DNA from: Haematospirillum jordaniae | GTDB lineage: Bacteria; Pseudomonadota; Alphaproteobacteria; Rhodospirillales; Rhodospirillaceae | Assembly (NCBI RefSeq): GCF_001611975.1 | Contig: NZ_CP014525.1 | Coordinates: 1,790,001-1,854,000 of the forward strand | DNA: 64,000 bases | Direction of reading: 5' to 3' | In this document: positions 1-7,193 of the stretch, piece by piece | Numbering within the stretch: the first letter of the stretch is position 1 | Layout of the letters: every line of letters starts with the position of its first letter | The notes under the pieces: model-generated | What the model was told of the DNA's origin: nothing | The model's database searches: none | What the model saw: only the letters and a program-made list of their open reading frames with translations | Translations under genes and position numbers: made by a program

Positions 1-2
1 GT

Positions 3-260
3 GCGTCAAGAAACTTAGAGATGAAAGCTGTTTTCACGGGGCCGGTTCCGGCACCGGTTCAGAAGGGGCAGCCTGTTGGAACATTGCGTATCAGCGGCAC
101 GGATATGGCGCAGGCGATCGAGATTCCACTGGTTGCAGCTGCTGATGTACAAAAGCTGGGGCTCTTTGGTCGTATAGGGGCTGCAATCAATCATATGTTG
201 TTTGGGGCCGCCCATAAAGATGATGGAGAGACGGTGCTGACTGTCTCGGCCAAAAGCTGA
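3..260 (+). CDS. D-alanyl-D-alanine carboxypeptidase (PBP5 family), C-terminal part only
   Basis: The reading frame is open from the left window edge (codons ASRNLEMKA...) and ends at TGA 258-260, so the gene starts outside the window. The visible 85 residues match the C-terminal beta-rich domain of PBP5/DacA-type low-molecular-weight penicillin-binding proteins: a basic RNLEMKAVF start, VPAPVQKGQPVGTL, and a hydrophobic amphipathic end (GLFGRIGAAINHMLFG) that in this family lies against the inner membrane. The family trims the terminal D-Ala of peptidoglycan pentapeptides in the periplasm. An internal ATG at 21 exists, but it lies within the conserved domain and is not the start. tmk follows 7 bases downstream, so the two are probably co-transcribed. 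The family call is good; the paralogue cannot be decided from the tail. Confidence 0.85.
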   Translation, partial: ASRNLEMKAVFTGPVPAPVQKGQPVGTLRISGTDMAQAIEIPLVAAADVQKLGLFGRIGAAINHMLFGAAHKDDGETVLTVSAKS

Positions 261-267
261 GCGGGCA

Positions 268-897
268 ATGATATCTGCACGGTTTATTACATTTGAGGGC
301 GGAGAAGGATCCGGGAAGTCAACCCAGATTCGCCTTCTTGCCGACTTTTTGCGCCAGAAGGGTATAGGTGTAGCCATGACCCGGGAACCCGGCGGAGCGC
401 CCGGGGCCGAGGAGATAAGGGCTCTTCTGGTTCGTGGTGAAGCCAGCCGCTGGGATCCTGTGTCTGAAGCACTTTTGCTGTATGCGGCACGCCGGAACCA
501 TGTTCTGCAAACCATACGCCCGGCCTTGATGGCTGGGCAGTGGGTCTTGTGTGATCGTTTCAATGATTCAACTCTGGCCTATCAGGGAGTGGGTCATGGT
601 TTGGATCCAGCGTTTCTTGACACACTGTTCCAAGTGTCTGCCGAAGACACACGGCCTGATCTGACTTTTCTGCTGGATATCGATCCCTGCGTCGGTCTGA
701 GCAGAGCCGAGCGTCGTGGTGATGCGGATAACCGCTTTGAGTCCATGCATCTGTCTTTTCATGTGCGATTGCGCGAAGGATTTCTATCCCTTGCGGCCAA
801 GGATCAGAAGCGGTTCCGCATTATTGATGCCGCACGTTCTGTTGATCAGGTGCATCAGGATATTATAAAGGCCCTTGGTGGGCTTCTTACGCTATGA
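268..897 (+). CDS. tmk: Thymidylate kinase
   Basis: A 209-residue protein of normal length for dTMP kinase, which phosphorylates dTMP to dTDP with ATP in the cytoplasm. The P-loop GGEGSGKST is at residues 11-19, the REPGG substrate loop at about 39-43, and the family signature DRFNDSTLAYQG at 96-107. An arginine-rich LID segment (RAERRGDADNRFE) follows at about 150-162. The ATG at 268 puts the P-loop at the usual distance from the N-terminus. The stop overlaps the holB start as ATGA (894-897), implying translational coupling. The tmk-holB-metG-tatD order is a common proteobacterial arrangement linking dTTP supply with the clamp loader. Confidence 0.97.
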   Translation: MISARFITFEGGEGSGKSTQIRLLADFLRQKGIGVAMTREPGGAPGAEEIRALLVRGEASRWDPVSEALLLYAARRNHVLQTIRPALMAGQWVLCDRFNDSTLAYQGVGHGLDPAFLDTLFQVSAEDTRPDLTFLLDIDPCVGLSRAERRGDADNRFESMHLSFHVRLREGFLSLAAKDQKRFRIIDAARSVDQVHQDIIKALGGLLTL

Positions 898-1991
898 CTG
901 CGTTGCCCTCTCTATTGTCGCCACGTCAGCATACAGCCTTTATAGGGCACAAGGATGCCGAGCAGGCCTTTCTACAGGCTTGGAACCAAGGACGTATGCA
1001 CCATGCCTGGCTTTTCTCGGGAATGCGTGGCATTGGCAAAGCAACGCTTGCCATGCGGATTGCCCGATTTGTCCTTTCTGATCGTGCGGCAGTTGGGGCA
1101 ACCACCCTTGCTGTTTCAGAGGACGATCCGGTTTGCTCCCGCATCGCCCAGGACACGCACGGTGATTTTCGTGTTCTGGAGCGGACGTGGGACGAAAAGC
1201 GCAAGCGTTTGAAGGGTGATATCCCTGTCGATGACATACGAGCCCTCGGCGAATGGTTGTCAATGACATCGTCACGCGGTGGGTGGCGTGTTGTACTTGT
1301 CGACACGGCCGATGACATGAACAGGAACAGCGCTAATGCGCTGCTGAAAATTCTGGAAGAACCTCCGCAGCGGACTTTGTTCTTGGTGCTGTCTCATTTC
1401 CCGGGACGTTTGCTGCCGACGTTGCGCAGCCGCTGCCGTCATGTTCCTATGCGTCCGCTTTCTGAAGCGCAGTGTCAAGAATTGATGGGGCGCTATACAG
1501 TCTCATCTCTGGATGTTGAGACCCGTCGTATCCTTGTACAGCTGGGCGAGGGCAGTGTTGGCCAGGCCTTGGATCTCGCCAGCCAAGGAGGGGTAGAACA
1601 CTATCAGGCCTTGATGAGGATCTTGCGCGACGTCTTGGAAGGCTCCCCGAATCTACCGGCATTGTATACTTTTGCTGATACGATCAGCCGAACAGAGGAT
1701 GTCTTTCGCCTCTCAACTGATTTGATGCTGTGGTGGTTGGGGCGCGCGATCCGCTATGCCGGGCGTAAGATAGAATGCCCGGGGATTGTTCAGGATGATG
1801 CCTCTCTTGCAAGGATAGTTCTTGCGGCAGCTCCCCTTGATCAACTGATCGAAGTATGGGAAAAGGTCAGGGCTTTGTTCGAGCGAGCCGAGGCTGTGCA
1901 TCTTGATAGAAAACAAGTTTTTATCAGTGCCGTTCTGTCTCTTCAGGCGCTGGTCCGTTCCGTCCCGCAAACAGTTTGTTCTGTTCGTTGA
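894..1991 (+). CDS. holB: DNA polymerase III subunit delta' (clamp loader)
   Basis: A 365-residue AAA+ protein. It has a Walker A GMRGIGKA at residues 43-50, the segment DTADDMNRNSANALLKILEE (Walker B/sensor region of clamp-loader subunits), and TLRSRCR carrying the SRC motif. The delta' subunit sits in the clamp-loader complex that places the beta sliding clamp on primed DNA. The ATG overlaps the tmk stop by four bases. The frame ends at TGA 1989-1991, 26 bases before metG. The Walker A has Ala where Ser/Thr is usual, which is common in delta' subunits because many do not hydrolyse ATP. No cysteine zinc cluster is visible. Confidence 0.95.
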   Translation: MTALPSLLSPRQHTAFIGHKDAEQAFLQAWNQGRMHHAWLFSGMRGIGKATLAMRIARFVLSDRAAVGATTLAVSEDDPVCSRIAQDTHGDFRVLERTWDEKRKRLKGDIPVDDIRALGEWLSMTSSRGGWRVVLVDTADDMNRNSANALLKILEEPPQRTLFLVLSHFPGRLLPTLRSRCRHVPMRPLSEAQCQELMGRYTVSSLDVETRRILVQLGEGSVGQALDLASQGGVEHYQALMRILRDVLEGSPNLPALYTFADTISRTEDVFRLSTDLMLWWLGRAIRYAGRKIECPGIVQDDASLARIVLAAAPLDQLIEVWEKVRALFERAEAVHLDRKQVFISAVLSLQALVRSVPQTVCSVR

Positions 1992-2017
1992 CGGCCTATT
2001 TTCAGGAGATACCCGTG

Positions 2018-3577
2018 ATGACCGGGTCAAGGTCTTATTACGTCACAACCCCGATTTATTATGTGAATGACCGCCCACATATCGGTCATGCCTATACCAC
2101 CTTGGCATGCGATGTGCTGGCCCGTTTCAAGCGGCTGGACGGGTATCGGGTGATGTTTCTGACCGGAACCGATGAACACGGGCAAAAAGTCGAGAAATCA
2201 GCTCATGCAAAAGGGATAGATCCTCAGGTCTTTACAGATGAGGTTTCCCAGAACTTCCGTGATCTTGCATCGGTCATGAAATACAGCCATGACGACTTTA
2301 TCCGCACGACCGAGCCGCGCCACAAGGCTGCTTGCGCTGCGTTGTGGAAGAGGCTTGTCGACAGAGGCGATATTTACGCTGGAAAATACGCAGGCTGGTA
2401 TGCCGTGCGGGACGAAGCATTTTATGCAGAAAGTGAGTTGCAAACGGCGCCCGACGGCACGCGGATTGCTCCAACAGGTGCTCCTGTGGAGTGGGTGGAA
2501 GAACCAAGCTATTTTTTCCGTCTTTCGGCCTGGCAGGACAAGCTGCTGCGGTTTTATGACGAGCATCCAGACTTTATTGCGCCGGAAAGCCGCCGCAACG
2601 AGGTGATCAGTTTCGTTCAAGGTGGGTTGCAGGATTTGTCGGTATCCCGCACCACGTTCCGGTGGGGTGTTCCCGTGCCGGGCGACAGCGAGCATATTAT
2701 GTACGTCTGGCTGGATGCCCTGACCAATTACCTGACAGCAACAGGTTATCCTGATACAGGGCATGAGCGATACAAGGCGTTCTGGCCCGCAGATCTGCAT
2801 ATGGTTGGCAAAGATATTCTGCGCTTTCACGCTGTTTACTGGCCAGCCTTCCTGATGGCAGCCGATTTGCCCCTGCCAAAGAGGGTCTTTGCCCATGGCT
2901 GGTGGACGAATGAAGGGCAAAAGATTTCCAAGTCGTTGGGTAATGTCATTGATCCCTACGAACTGGTCGGAACGTTCGGTCTTGATCAGACCCGTTACTT
3001 TTTGCTGAGAGAAGTTCCTTTTGGCAATGACGGTGTGTTTTCGCGTCAGGCCTTTGTCCGGCGGATGAATACTGAACTGGCCAATGACCTTGGAAACTTG
3101 GTCCAGAGAACTTTGTCCATGATTGCCAAGAACTGTAGTGGCAAGGTCCCGGAGGTTGGCGTTTTGGAAGACAGCGACCGCCACATGCTGGACTCCGCTT
3201 ATAGTCTGCTGGATGTCTTGAGAGAGCAGCTGGATCGTCAGGCGTTCCACGAGGCTTTGGAGAGTATCTGGGTTGTTGTACGGGCTGCCAACGCCTATGT
3301 CGATCACCAAGCCCCTTGGTCCTTGCGCAAGACGGATCCCAAGCGGATGGAAACTGTTCTCTGGGTGTTGGCTGAGTCAATTCGTCAGGTTGCGCTTTTG
3401 ATGCAGGCGTTTGTTCCGGATGGGGCCGGGCGGATTCTGGATCAGTTGGGTCTGGGGCAAGAACAGCGTGGCTTTGACACATTTGGTCCCCGGTTTGCAC
3501 TTGTTACAGGATCGGACCTGCCTGCGCCGCAGGGTATCTTCCCCCGCTATGCCGAGGAAGAGGTTGTGCGTTCGTGA
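2018..3577 (+). CDS. metG: Methionyl-tRNA synthetase
   Basis: Class I aminoacyl-tRNA synthetase charging tRNA-Met. HIGH is at residues 21-24 (VNDRPHIGH) and the KMSKS variant KISKS at 302-306. The stem-contact-fold and anticodon-binding helices follow. The longer open frame begins at 1976, but ATG 2018 is chosen because the sequence CAGGAGA lies about 8 bases before it and MTGSRSYYVTTPIYYVN is the normal N-terminus. This gives 519 residues. The insertion after the catalytic core has no Cys-x2-Cys knuckles, as in the short zinc-free MetG subtype frequent in alphaproteobacteria, and there is no C-terminal EMAP/Trbp111-like domain. The stop overlaps the tatD start. Confidence 0.97.
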   Translation: MTGSRSYYVTTPIYYVNDRPHIGHAYTTLACDVLARFKRLDGYRVMFLTGTDEHGQKVEKSAHAKGIDPQVFTDEVSQNFRDLASVMKYSHDDFIRTTEPRHKAACAALWKRLVDRGDIYAGKYAGWYAVRDEAFYAESELQTAPDGTRIAPTGAPVEWVEEPSYFFRLSAWQDKLLRFYDEHPDFIAPESRRNEVISFVQGGLQDLSVSRTTFRWGVPVPGDSEHIMYVWLDALTNYLTATGYPDTGHERYKAFWPADLHMVGKDILRFHAVYWPAFLMAADLPLPKRVFAHGWWTNEGQKISKSLGNVIDPYELVGTFGLDQTRYFLLREVPFGNDGVFSRQAFVRRMNTELANDLGNLVQRTLSMIAKNCSGKVPEVGVLEDSDRHMLDSAYSLLDVLREQLDRQAFHEALESIWVVVRAANAYVDHQAPWSLRKTDPKRMETVLWVLAESIRQVALLMQAFVPDGAGRILDQLGLGQEQRGFDTFGPRFALVTGSDLPAPQGIFPRYAEEEVVRS

Positions 3578-4365
3578 TGCTTGTTGACAGTCACTGCCAT
3601 CTTGATTTCCCGGACTTTTCGGACACCTTGCCCGACGTTGTTTCGCGTGCCCGTTCTGCCGGCGTTTCAACCTTGTTGACGATTTGTACGCATCTTTCAC
3701 GCTTTGACGGTGTTCGTGCTGTTGCAGAGCGTTTTGATTCTGTGTGGTGCAGTGTGGGCATTCACCCGCACGAGGCCGGCCATGAATGCCTTGAGGATGC
3801 AGAGACGTTGTTGCGTCTTGCCAATCACCCCAAGGTCGTGGCTTTCGGGGAAACCGGGCTTGACTATCATTATGAGCATAGCCCGCGCGAGGATCAGAAA
3901 AGGGCCTTTCGCCTGCATATGAAAGCGGCGCGGCAGTCAGGGCTGCCTGTTATTATTCATACTCGTGATGCTGAAGAGGATACCGCAACGCTTTTGCGGC
4001 AGGAAATGGATGCCGGGCCATTCCCGGGTGTCCTTCATTGCTTCAGCTCATCCTATGAATTGGGAAAAATAGCGATTGATCTTGGGCTCTATATTTCTCT
4101 GTCAGGTATTATTACCTTCCGCAAGGCTGATGAATTGAGAGAAGCGGTTCGTGCGCTGCCACTGGAGCGTATGCTGGTTGAAACGGACTCTCCGTACCTT
4201 GCACCGGTTCCCATGCGTGGTCAGTGCAATGAGCCATCCTTTACGGTTCTGACGGCACGCAAACTGGCCGAGATCAAGGGGGTTTCAGAAGATGAGGTTG
4301 CACGGATCACAACAGAAAATTTTTTCCGTCTTTTTTCAAAGGTGAAGCCTCCGGAATCTTTTTAA
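3577..4365 (+). CDS. tatD: TatD-family metal-dependent hydrolase (deoxyribonuclease)
   Basis: A 262-residue TIM-barrel hydrolase. Metal ligands are visible: HxH at residues 6 and 8 (DSHCHLDF), GETGLDYHY, IIHTRD, LHCFSS and ETDSPYLAP. TatD/YcfH proteins are cytoplasmic 3'-5' nucleases linked to DNA repair and turnover. The starts GTG 3574 and ATG 3577 are adjacent. I take the ATG, which overlaps the metG stop as TGATG. The next gene starts 16 bases downstream, so the operon continues. The role in vivo is known only at family level. Confidence 0.93.
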   Translation: MLVDSHCHLDFPDFSDTLPDVVSRARSAGVSTLLTICTHLSRFDGVRAVAERFDSVWCSVGIHPHEAGHECLEDAETLLRLANHPKVVAFGETGLDYHYEHSPREDQKRAFRLHMKAARQSGLPVIIHTRDAEEDTATLLRQEMDAGPFPGVLHCFSSSYELGKIAIDLGLYISLSGIITFRKADELREAVRALPLERMLVETDSPYLAPVPMRGQCNEPSFTVLTARKLAEIKGVSEDEVARITTENFFRLFSKVKPPESF

Positions 4366-4381
4366 GATAAAGGGATAAGCT

Positions 4382-5176
4382 GTGAAAGTAACGGTTCTGG
4401 GATGCGGTGTTTCAAGTGGTGTTCCTTCCTTGGAGTCTGGGTGGGGAGCTTGTGATCCTGCTAATCCCCGTAACCGTCGCTCACGGGCCTCTATCTTGAT
4501 CGAAGAGAAGGGGTACCGCCTTCTGGTCGATACATCACCGGATTTGCGCTGTCAGTTGCTGGATGCCGGTATTACTCGCTTGGACGGGGTGCTCTATACC
4601 CACGCCCATGCAGACCATACGCATGGTATTGATGACCTGAGGGGTATTAACAGAAATATTGGTGGACCGCTTCCCACATGGGCGGATGATGCGACCTTTA
4701 CACATATCCAGTCTTGTTTTGCTTATGCCTTTGAGGGGATTCCGCCGGGGCAACCTATTTTTCGTCCTTGGTTGCAACGTCATCAGTTACAGGACCAATT
4801 TATGATTGGTCCGCTGTTGGTTCGCAGCTTTGTGCAGGATCACGGCTATAGCCTGAGCCAAGGCATACGGATTGGATCCTTTGCCTACTCTACCGATGTT
4901 GTGCGTCTTCCTGATCAAGCGTTTTCCATACTTGAGGGTGTTGACACTTGGATTATCGGTGTTTTCTCGGATCAGGAGCATCCAACGCATGCCCATGTTG
5001 ATCTTGCTCTAAGCTGGATTGAACGTGTCCGCCCCCGGCGTGCTGTGTTTACGCATATGGGTAACAGGCTGGATTATAATGTGCTCAAGAGCTCACTGCC
5101 TGTGGGGGTAGAGCCGGCGTGGGATGGTATGGTTCTGGATATCCCGGACAATGAAAAAGCGCCACCTGTTGGGTAA
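4382..5176 (+). CDS. MBL-fold metallo-hydrolase, PhnP/RNase Z-like
   Basis: A 264-residue metallo-beta-lactamase-fold protein starting at GTG 4382 behind an AAAGGGAT Shine-Dalgarno-like stretch. Metal-binding motifs are HAHADH (about residues 75-80), the bridging Asp in YSTDV, and the final His in FTHMGNRLDY. The opening VTVLGCGVSSGVPSLESGWGACD resembles PhnP-type phosphodiesterases. Genes like this follow tatD in many alphaproteobacteria, but no substrate is established for them and no phosphonate genes are nearby, so calling it phnP would overreach. The last codons lie inside a hairpin that also serves as the terminator of the convergent sodB gene. Confidence 0.88.
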   Translation: MKVTVLGCGVSSGVPSLESGWGACDPANPRNRRSRASILIEEKGYRLLVDTSPDLRCQLLDAGITRLDGVLYTHAHADHTHGIDDLRGINRNIGGPLPTWADDATFTHIQSCFAYAFEGIPPGQPIFRPWLQRHQLQDQFMIGPLLVRSFVQDHGYSLSQGIRIGSFAYSTDVVRLPDQAFSILEGVDTWIIGVFSDQEHPTHAHVDLALSWIERVRPRRAVFTHMGNRLDYNVLKSSLPVGVEPAWDGMVLDIPDNEKAPPVG

Positions 5177-5184
5177 GGCGGCGC
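5154..5184 (-). terminator. Intrinsic terminator of sodB, inside the end of the convergent gene
   Basis: Read on the minus strand, GCGCCGCC (5184-5177) pairs with GGTGGCGC (5166-5159), eight base pairs with one G-T, across a 10-base loop. It is followed directly by TTTTT (5158-5154). The stop codon of the MBL hydrolase (5174-5176) lies in the loop. The + strand copy lacks a good T-run, so it mainly serves sodB. Confidence 0.75.
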
Positions 5185-5222
5185 CTGTTTCATGAATTCG
5201 CAGGTTCACTGCGCGGCTTTTC

Positions 5223-5822
5223 TCAGCACGAACGAGCAAGGTTGGCGTTGACGAATTCCCAGTTAACCAGGTGGTTCAGGAACGTATCAACAAAGTCAGG
5301 GCGCCGGTTCTGGAAGTCGAGGTAGTAGGCATGCTCCCAGACATCCACCGTTAGTAGTGCATTCTGGCCGTGCACCATCGGTGTTTCTGCATTTGGTGTC
5401 TTGACGATCTTTAGGGCGCCACCATCCAGAACAAGCCATGCCCAGCCCGAACCAAACTGACCGATAGCCGCTGCCTTGAAGTCTTCACGGAACTTTTCAT
5501 ACGATCCGAATGCAGCCGTAATTTTTTCTGCAATGATGCCAACAGGTGCACCGCCCCCGTTGGGCTTCATACAATGCCAGAAGAATGTGTGATTCCAGAC
5601 CTGGGCTGCATTGTTGAAAACAGGCGTATTCCCCGTCTTCCATGCTTCCAAGACAATCTCTTCCAAAGCTTTACCCGACAGGGGTGAGTCTTTCAGGAGA
5701 TTGTTTAGGTTTACGACATAGGTGTTGTGGTGCTTGCCGTGGTGAAAGTCAAACGTCTGGGCCGACATGTGTGGCTCCAGCGCGGTCTTGTCATAGGGCA
5801 GGGGCGGAAGTTCAAAGGTCAT
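5223..5822 (-). CDS. sodB: Superoxide dismutase [Fe]
   Basis: A 199-residue Fe/Mn-family superoxide dismutase that converts superoxide to oxygen and peroxide in the cytoplasm. Metal ligands are visible: His27 (FHHGKHH), His in WNHTFFWHC, and Asp and His in DVWEHAYYLD. The iron type is favoured by NHTFFWHC and the PNGGGAP segment. The open frame extends upstream to 5891, but ATG 5822 gives the exact family N-terminus (MTFELPPLPYDKTALEPHMS) and has GAGAGG six bases before it. The upstream region holds a 24-base inverted repeat (see separate entry). No signal peptide is present. Confidence 0.96.
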   Translation of the reverse strand: MTFELPPLPYDKTALEPHMSAQTFDFHHGKHHNTYVVNLNNLLKDSPLSGKALEEIVLEAWKTGNTPVFNNAAQVWNHTFFWHCMKPNGGGAPVGIIAEKITAAFGSYEKFREDFKAAAIGQFGSGWAWLVLDGGALKIVKTPNAETPMVHGQNALLTVDVWEHAYYLDFQNRRPDFVDTFLNHLVNWEFVNANLARSC

Positions 5823-5860
5823 AACGGTCCTCTCGAACATGATGGTGCGGAATATATCCG

Positions 5861-5884
5861 GTGCAGGAAAAGCCTTCCCTGCAC
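5861..5884. promoter_or_regulatory. Inverted repeat upstream of sodB (possible operator)
   Basis: GTGCAGGAAA (5861-5870) and TTCCCTGCAC (5875-5884) are inverted with one mismatch around a four-base spacer. It lies 38 bases before the sodB start, next to an AATATAT stretch (5850s) that could be a minus-strand -10 box. It has no T-run, so it is not an intrinsic terminator. A regulator-binding site is inference. Confidence 0.4.
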
Positions 5885-5954
5885 AAAACATAAGAAGGCT
5901 ATGAAAAAAAGAAAAGCCCCCAGCGAGAAGGAAATCTGCCTGATGTGGAACATA

Positions 5955-7193
5955 CTAACGCAACAGCGCTGCTTGTGCCGCTGCTATACCTGACGCTGCT
6001 GCACCTTCCAAGGTACAGGGGAGTCCGGTTGCCGTCCAGTCTCCGGCAAGCCACACGTTATTCCAACAGGTTTGTGCTGGCGGACGCAGACGGTCCGTTT
6101 CCTGTGTCAGCATTAGGGTTGCGGCGCGTTCCTTGATCAGGCGGGCAGGTGGAACATGCCCAACCAAGCCCAAAACAGCCTTGACCTCCTCCCACAGCAG
6201 GGACAGAAGACGCTCTGCACTGATCGAGAGCAGCATCTGGGATGCACCAATATTGGCACTGACAAGGGAATCCCTAGTTTGCATCCAGTCGCACAGCCCT
6301 CCGATAACACCGACCAACTGATGATCACAATGCTCGCGGATACGAAAATGGGCTGTAATAATCGGGCTCATGGGAAGTGCCGGAATGTTTGGCAGTAACC
6401 TGTGTGCTGCGCGGGCCGGCACGGCAACAATAACCTTGTCGGATGCTTGAACCATCAGCGTGCGACCCCTTACCTGAAATCCCGTCATTATGGGACCAGA
6501 CAAAAATACTTGCTTAACCGGGCTTTTAAGACAGAACCGGCCACCTTGTGCTTCAATTGTGTGTATCAGGGGAAGAATCAGGTCACGGGTGTAACCTGTT
6601 CGGGGCACCAGCGGTTCCATGGCCTGCCCACCACGGAAGAATGTTTTACGGAGAACGTCCCTGAGAGGGTTCCAGGATACGATAGGAACCGGCGTATTGG
6701 TAACAGCAAGCGCCAGAGGCTGTACAAGATGTTTGTAGATGGGATGCCCAATACAGTGTTCCATCTGCTCCGGGTTCAGGTTGCTTTTCATCAGCTGGAA
6801 AAGCTTTATGTGGTCGATAAAAGAAGCCCCGGCAATGCGGCGGCCCGGATGACATAACCACCAAGGAACCCGCCCGCGATTGGGTTGAAGGCACCATGCT
6901 CTTTTGGAAGCGATGTCAAAGAAATCAAAGTGTGCAGGATACTGAATCCATTGGTCTTGGGCGTTACACTGTGTGATCAGTGTTCGCACGGCTTGATTTG
7001 CGGACAGTACAAGGTGCGTCCCACAGTCAACATCCTGTCCTAGGGCAGAATCGTTAAAAGACCGGCAGCGCCCACCGGGCTGTGAGGTAGCCTCGTATAC
7101 TATGGGTCGTGCATTGTTTCTGCATACTTCCAGTGCCGCAGACAGGCCGGCCAGTCCTCCCCCTATGATATGGACTGTCGGCCGTTCTTTCAT
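5955..7193 (-). CDS. hpnE: Hydroxysqualene dehydroxylase (squalene-associated FAD desaturase)
   Basis: A 412-residue FAD-dependent amine-oxidase-fold protein. It has a dinucleotide-binding GGGLAGLSAA at about residues 10-19 followed by an acidic YEA, the GGRCRSF motif, and a C-terminal AGDWTATGLPCTLEGAAASG FAD motif. HpnE reduces hydroxysqualene to squalene in the HpnCDE route to hopanoids. The frame could begin at 7307, but ATG 7193 gives MKERPTVHIIGGGLAG, and its ATGA overlaps the stop of the upstream hpnCD gene, which indicates coupling. Squalene-hopene cyclase is not in the window. Carotenoid desaturases share this fold, but the HpnC/HpnD neighbour makes HpnE much the better call. Confidence 0.92.
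   Translation of the reverse strand: MKERPTVHIIGGGLAGLSAALEVCRNNARPIVYEATSQPGGRCRSFNDSALGQDVDCGTHLVLSANQAVRTLITQCNAQDQWIQYPAHFDFFDIASKRAWCLQPNRGRVPWWLCHPGRRIAGASFIDHIKLFQLMKSNLNPEQMEHCIGHPIYKHLVQPLALAVTNTPVPIVSWNPLRDVLRKTFFRGGQAMEPLVPRTGYTRDLILPLIHTIEAQGGRFCLKSPVKQVFLSGPIMTGFQVRGRTLMVQASDKVIVAVPARAAHRLLPNIPALPMSPIITAHFRIREHCDHQLVGVIGGLCDWMQTRDSLVSANIGASQMLLSISAERLLSLLWEEVKAVLGLVGHVPPARLIKERAATLMLTQETDRLRPPAQTCWNNVWLAGDWTATGLPCTLEGAAASGIAAAQAALLR

Noticed and set aside
2198..3310. Long (370-codon) open frame antisense to metG
   Set aside because: It lies wholly inside an unmistakable metG on the other strand, has no recognisable domain and is explained by codon bias creating open antisense frames.
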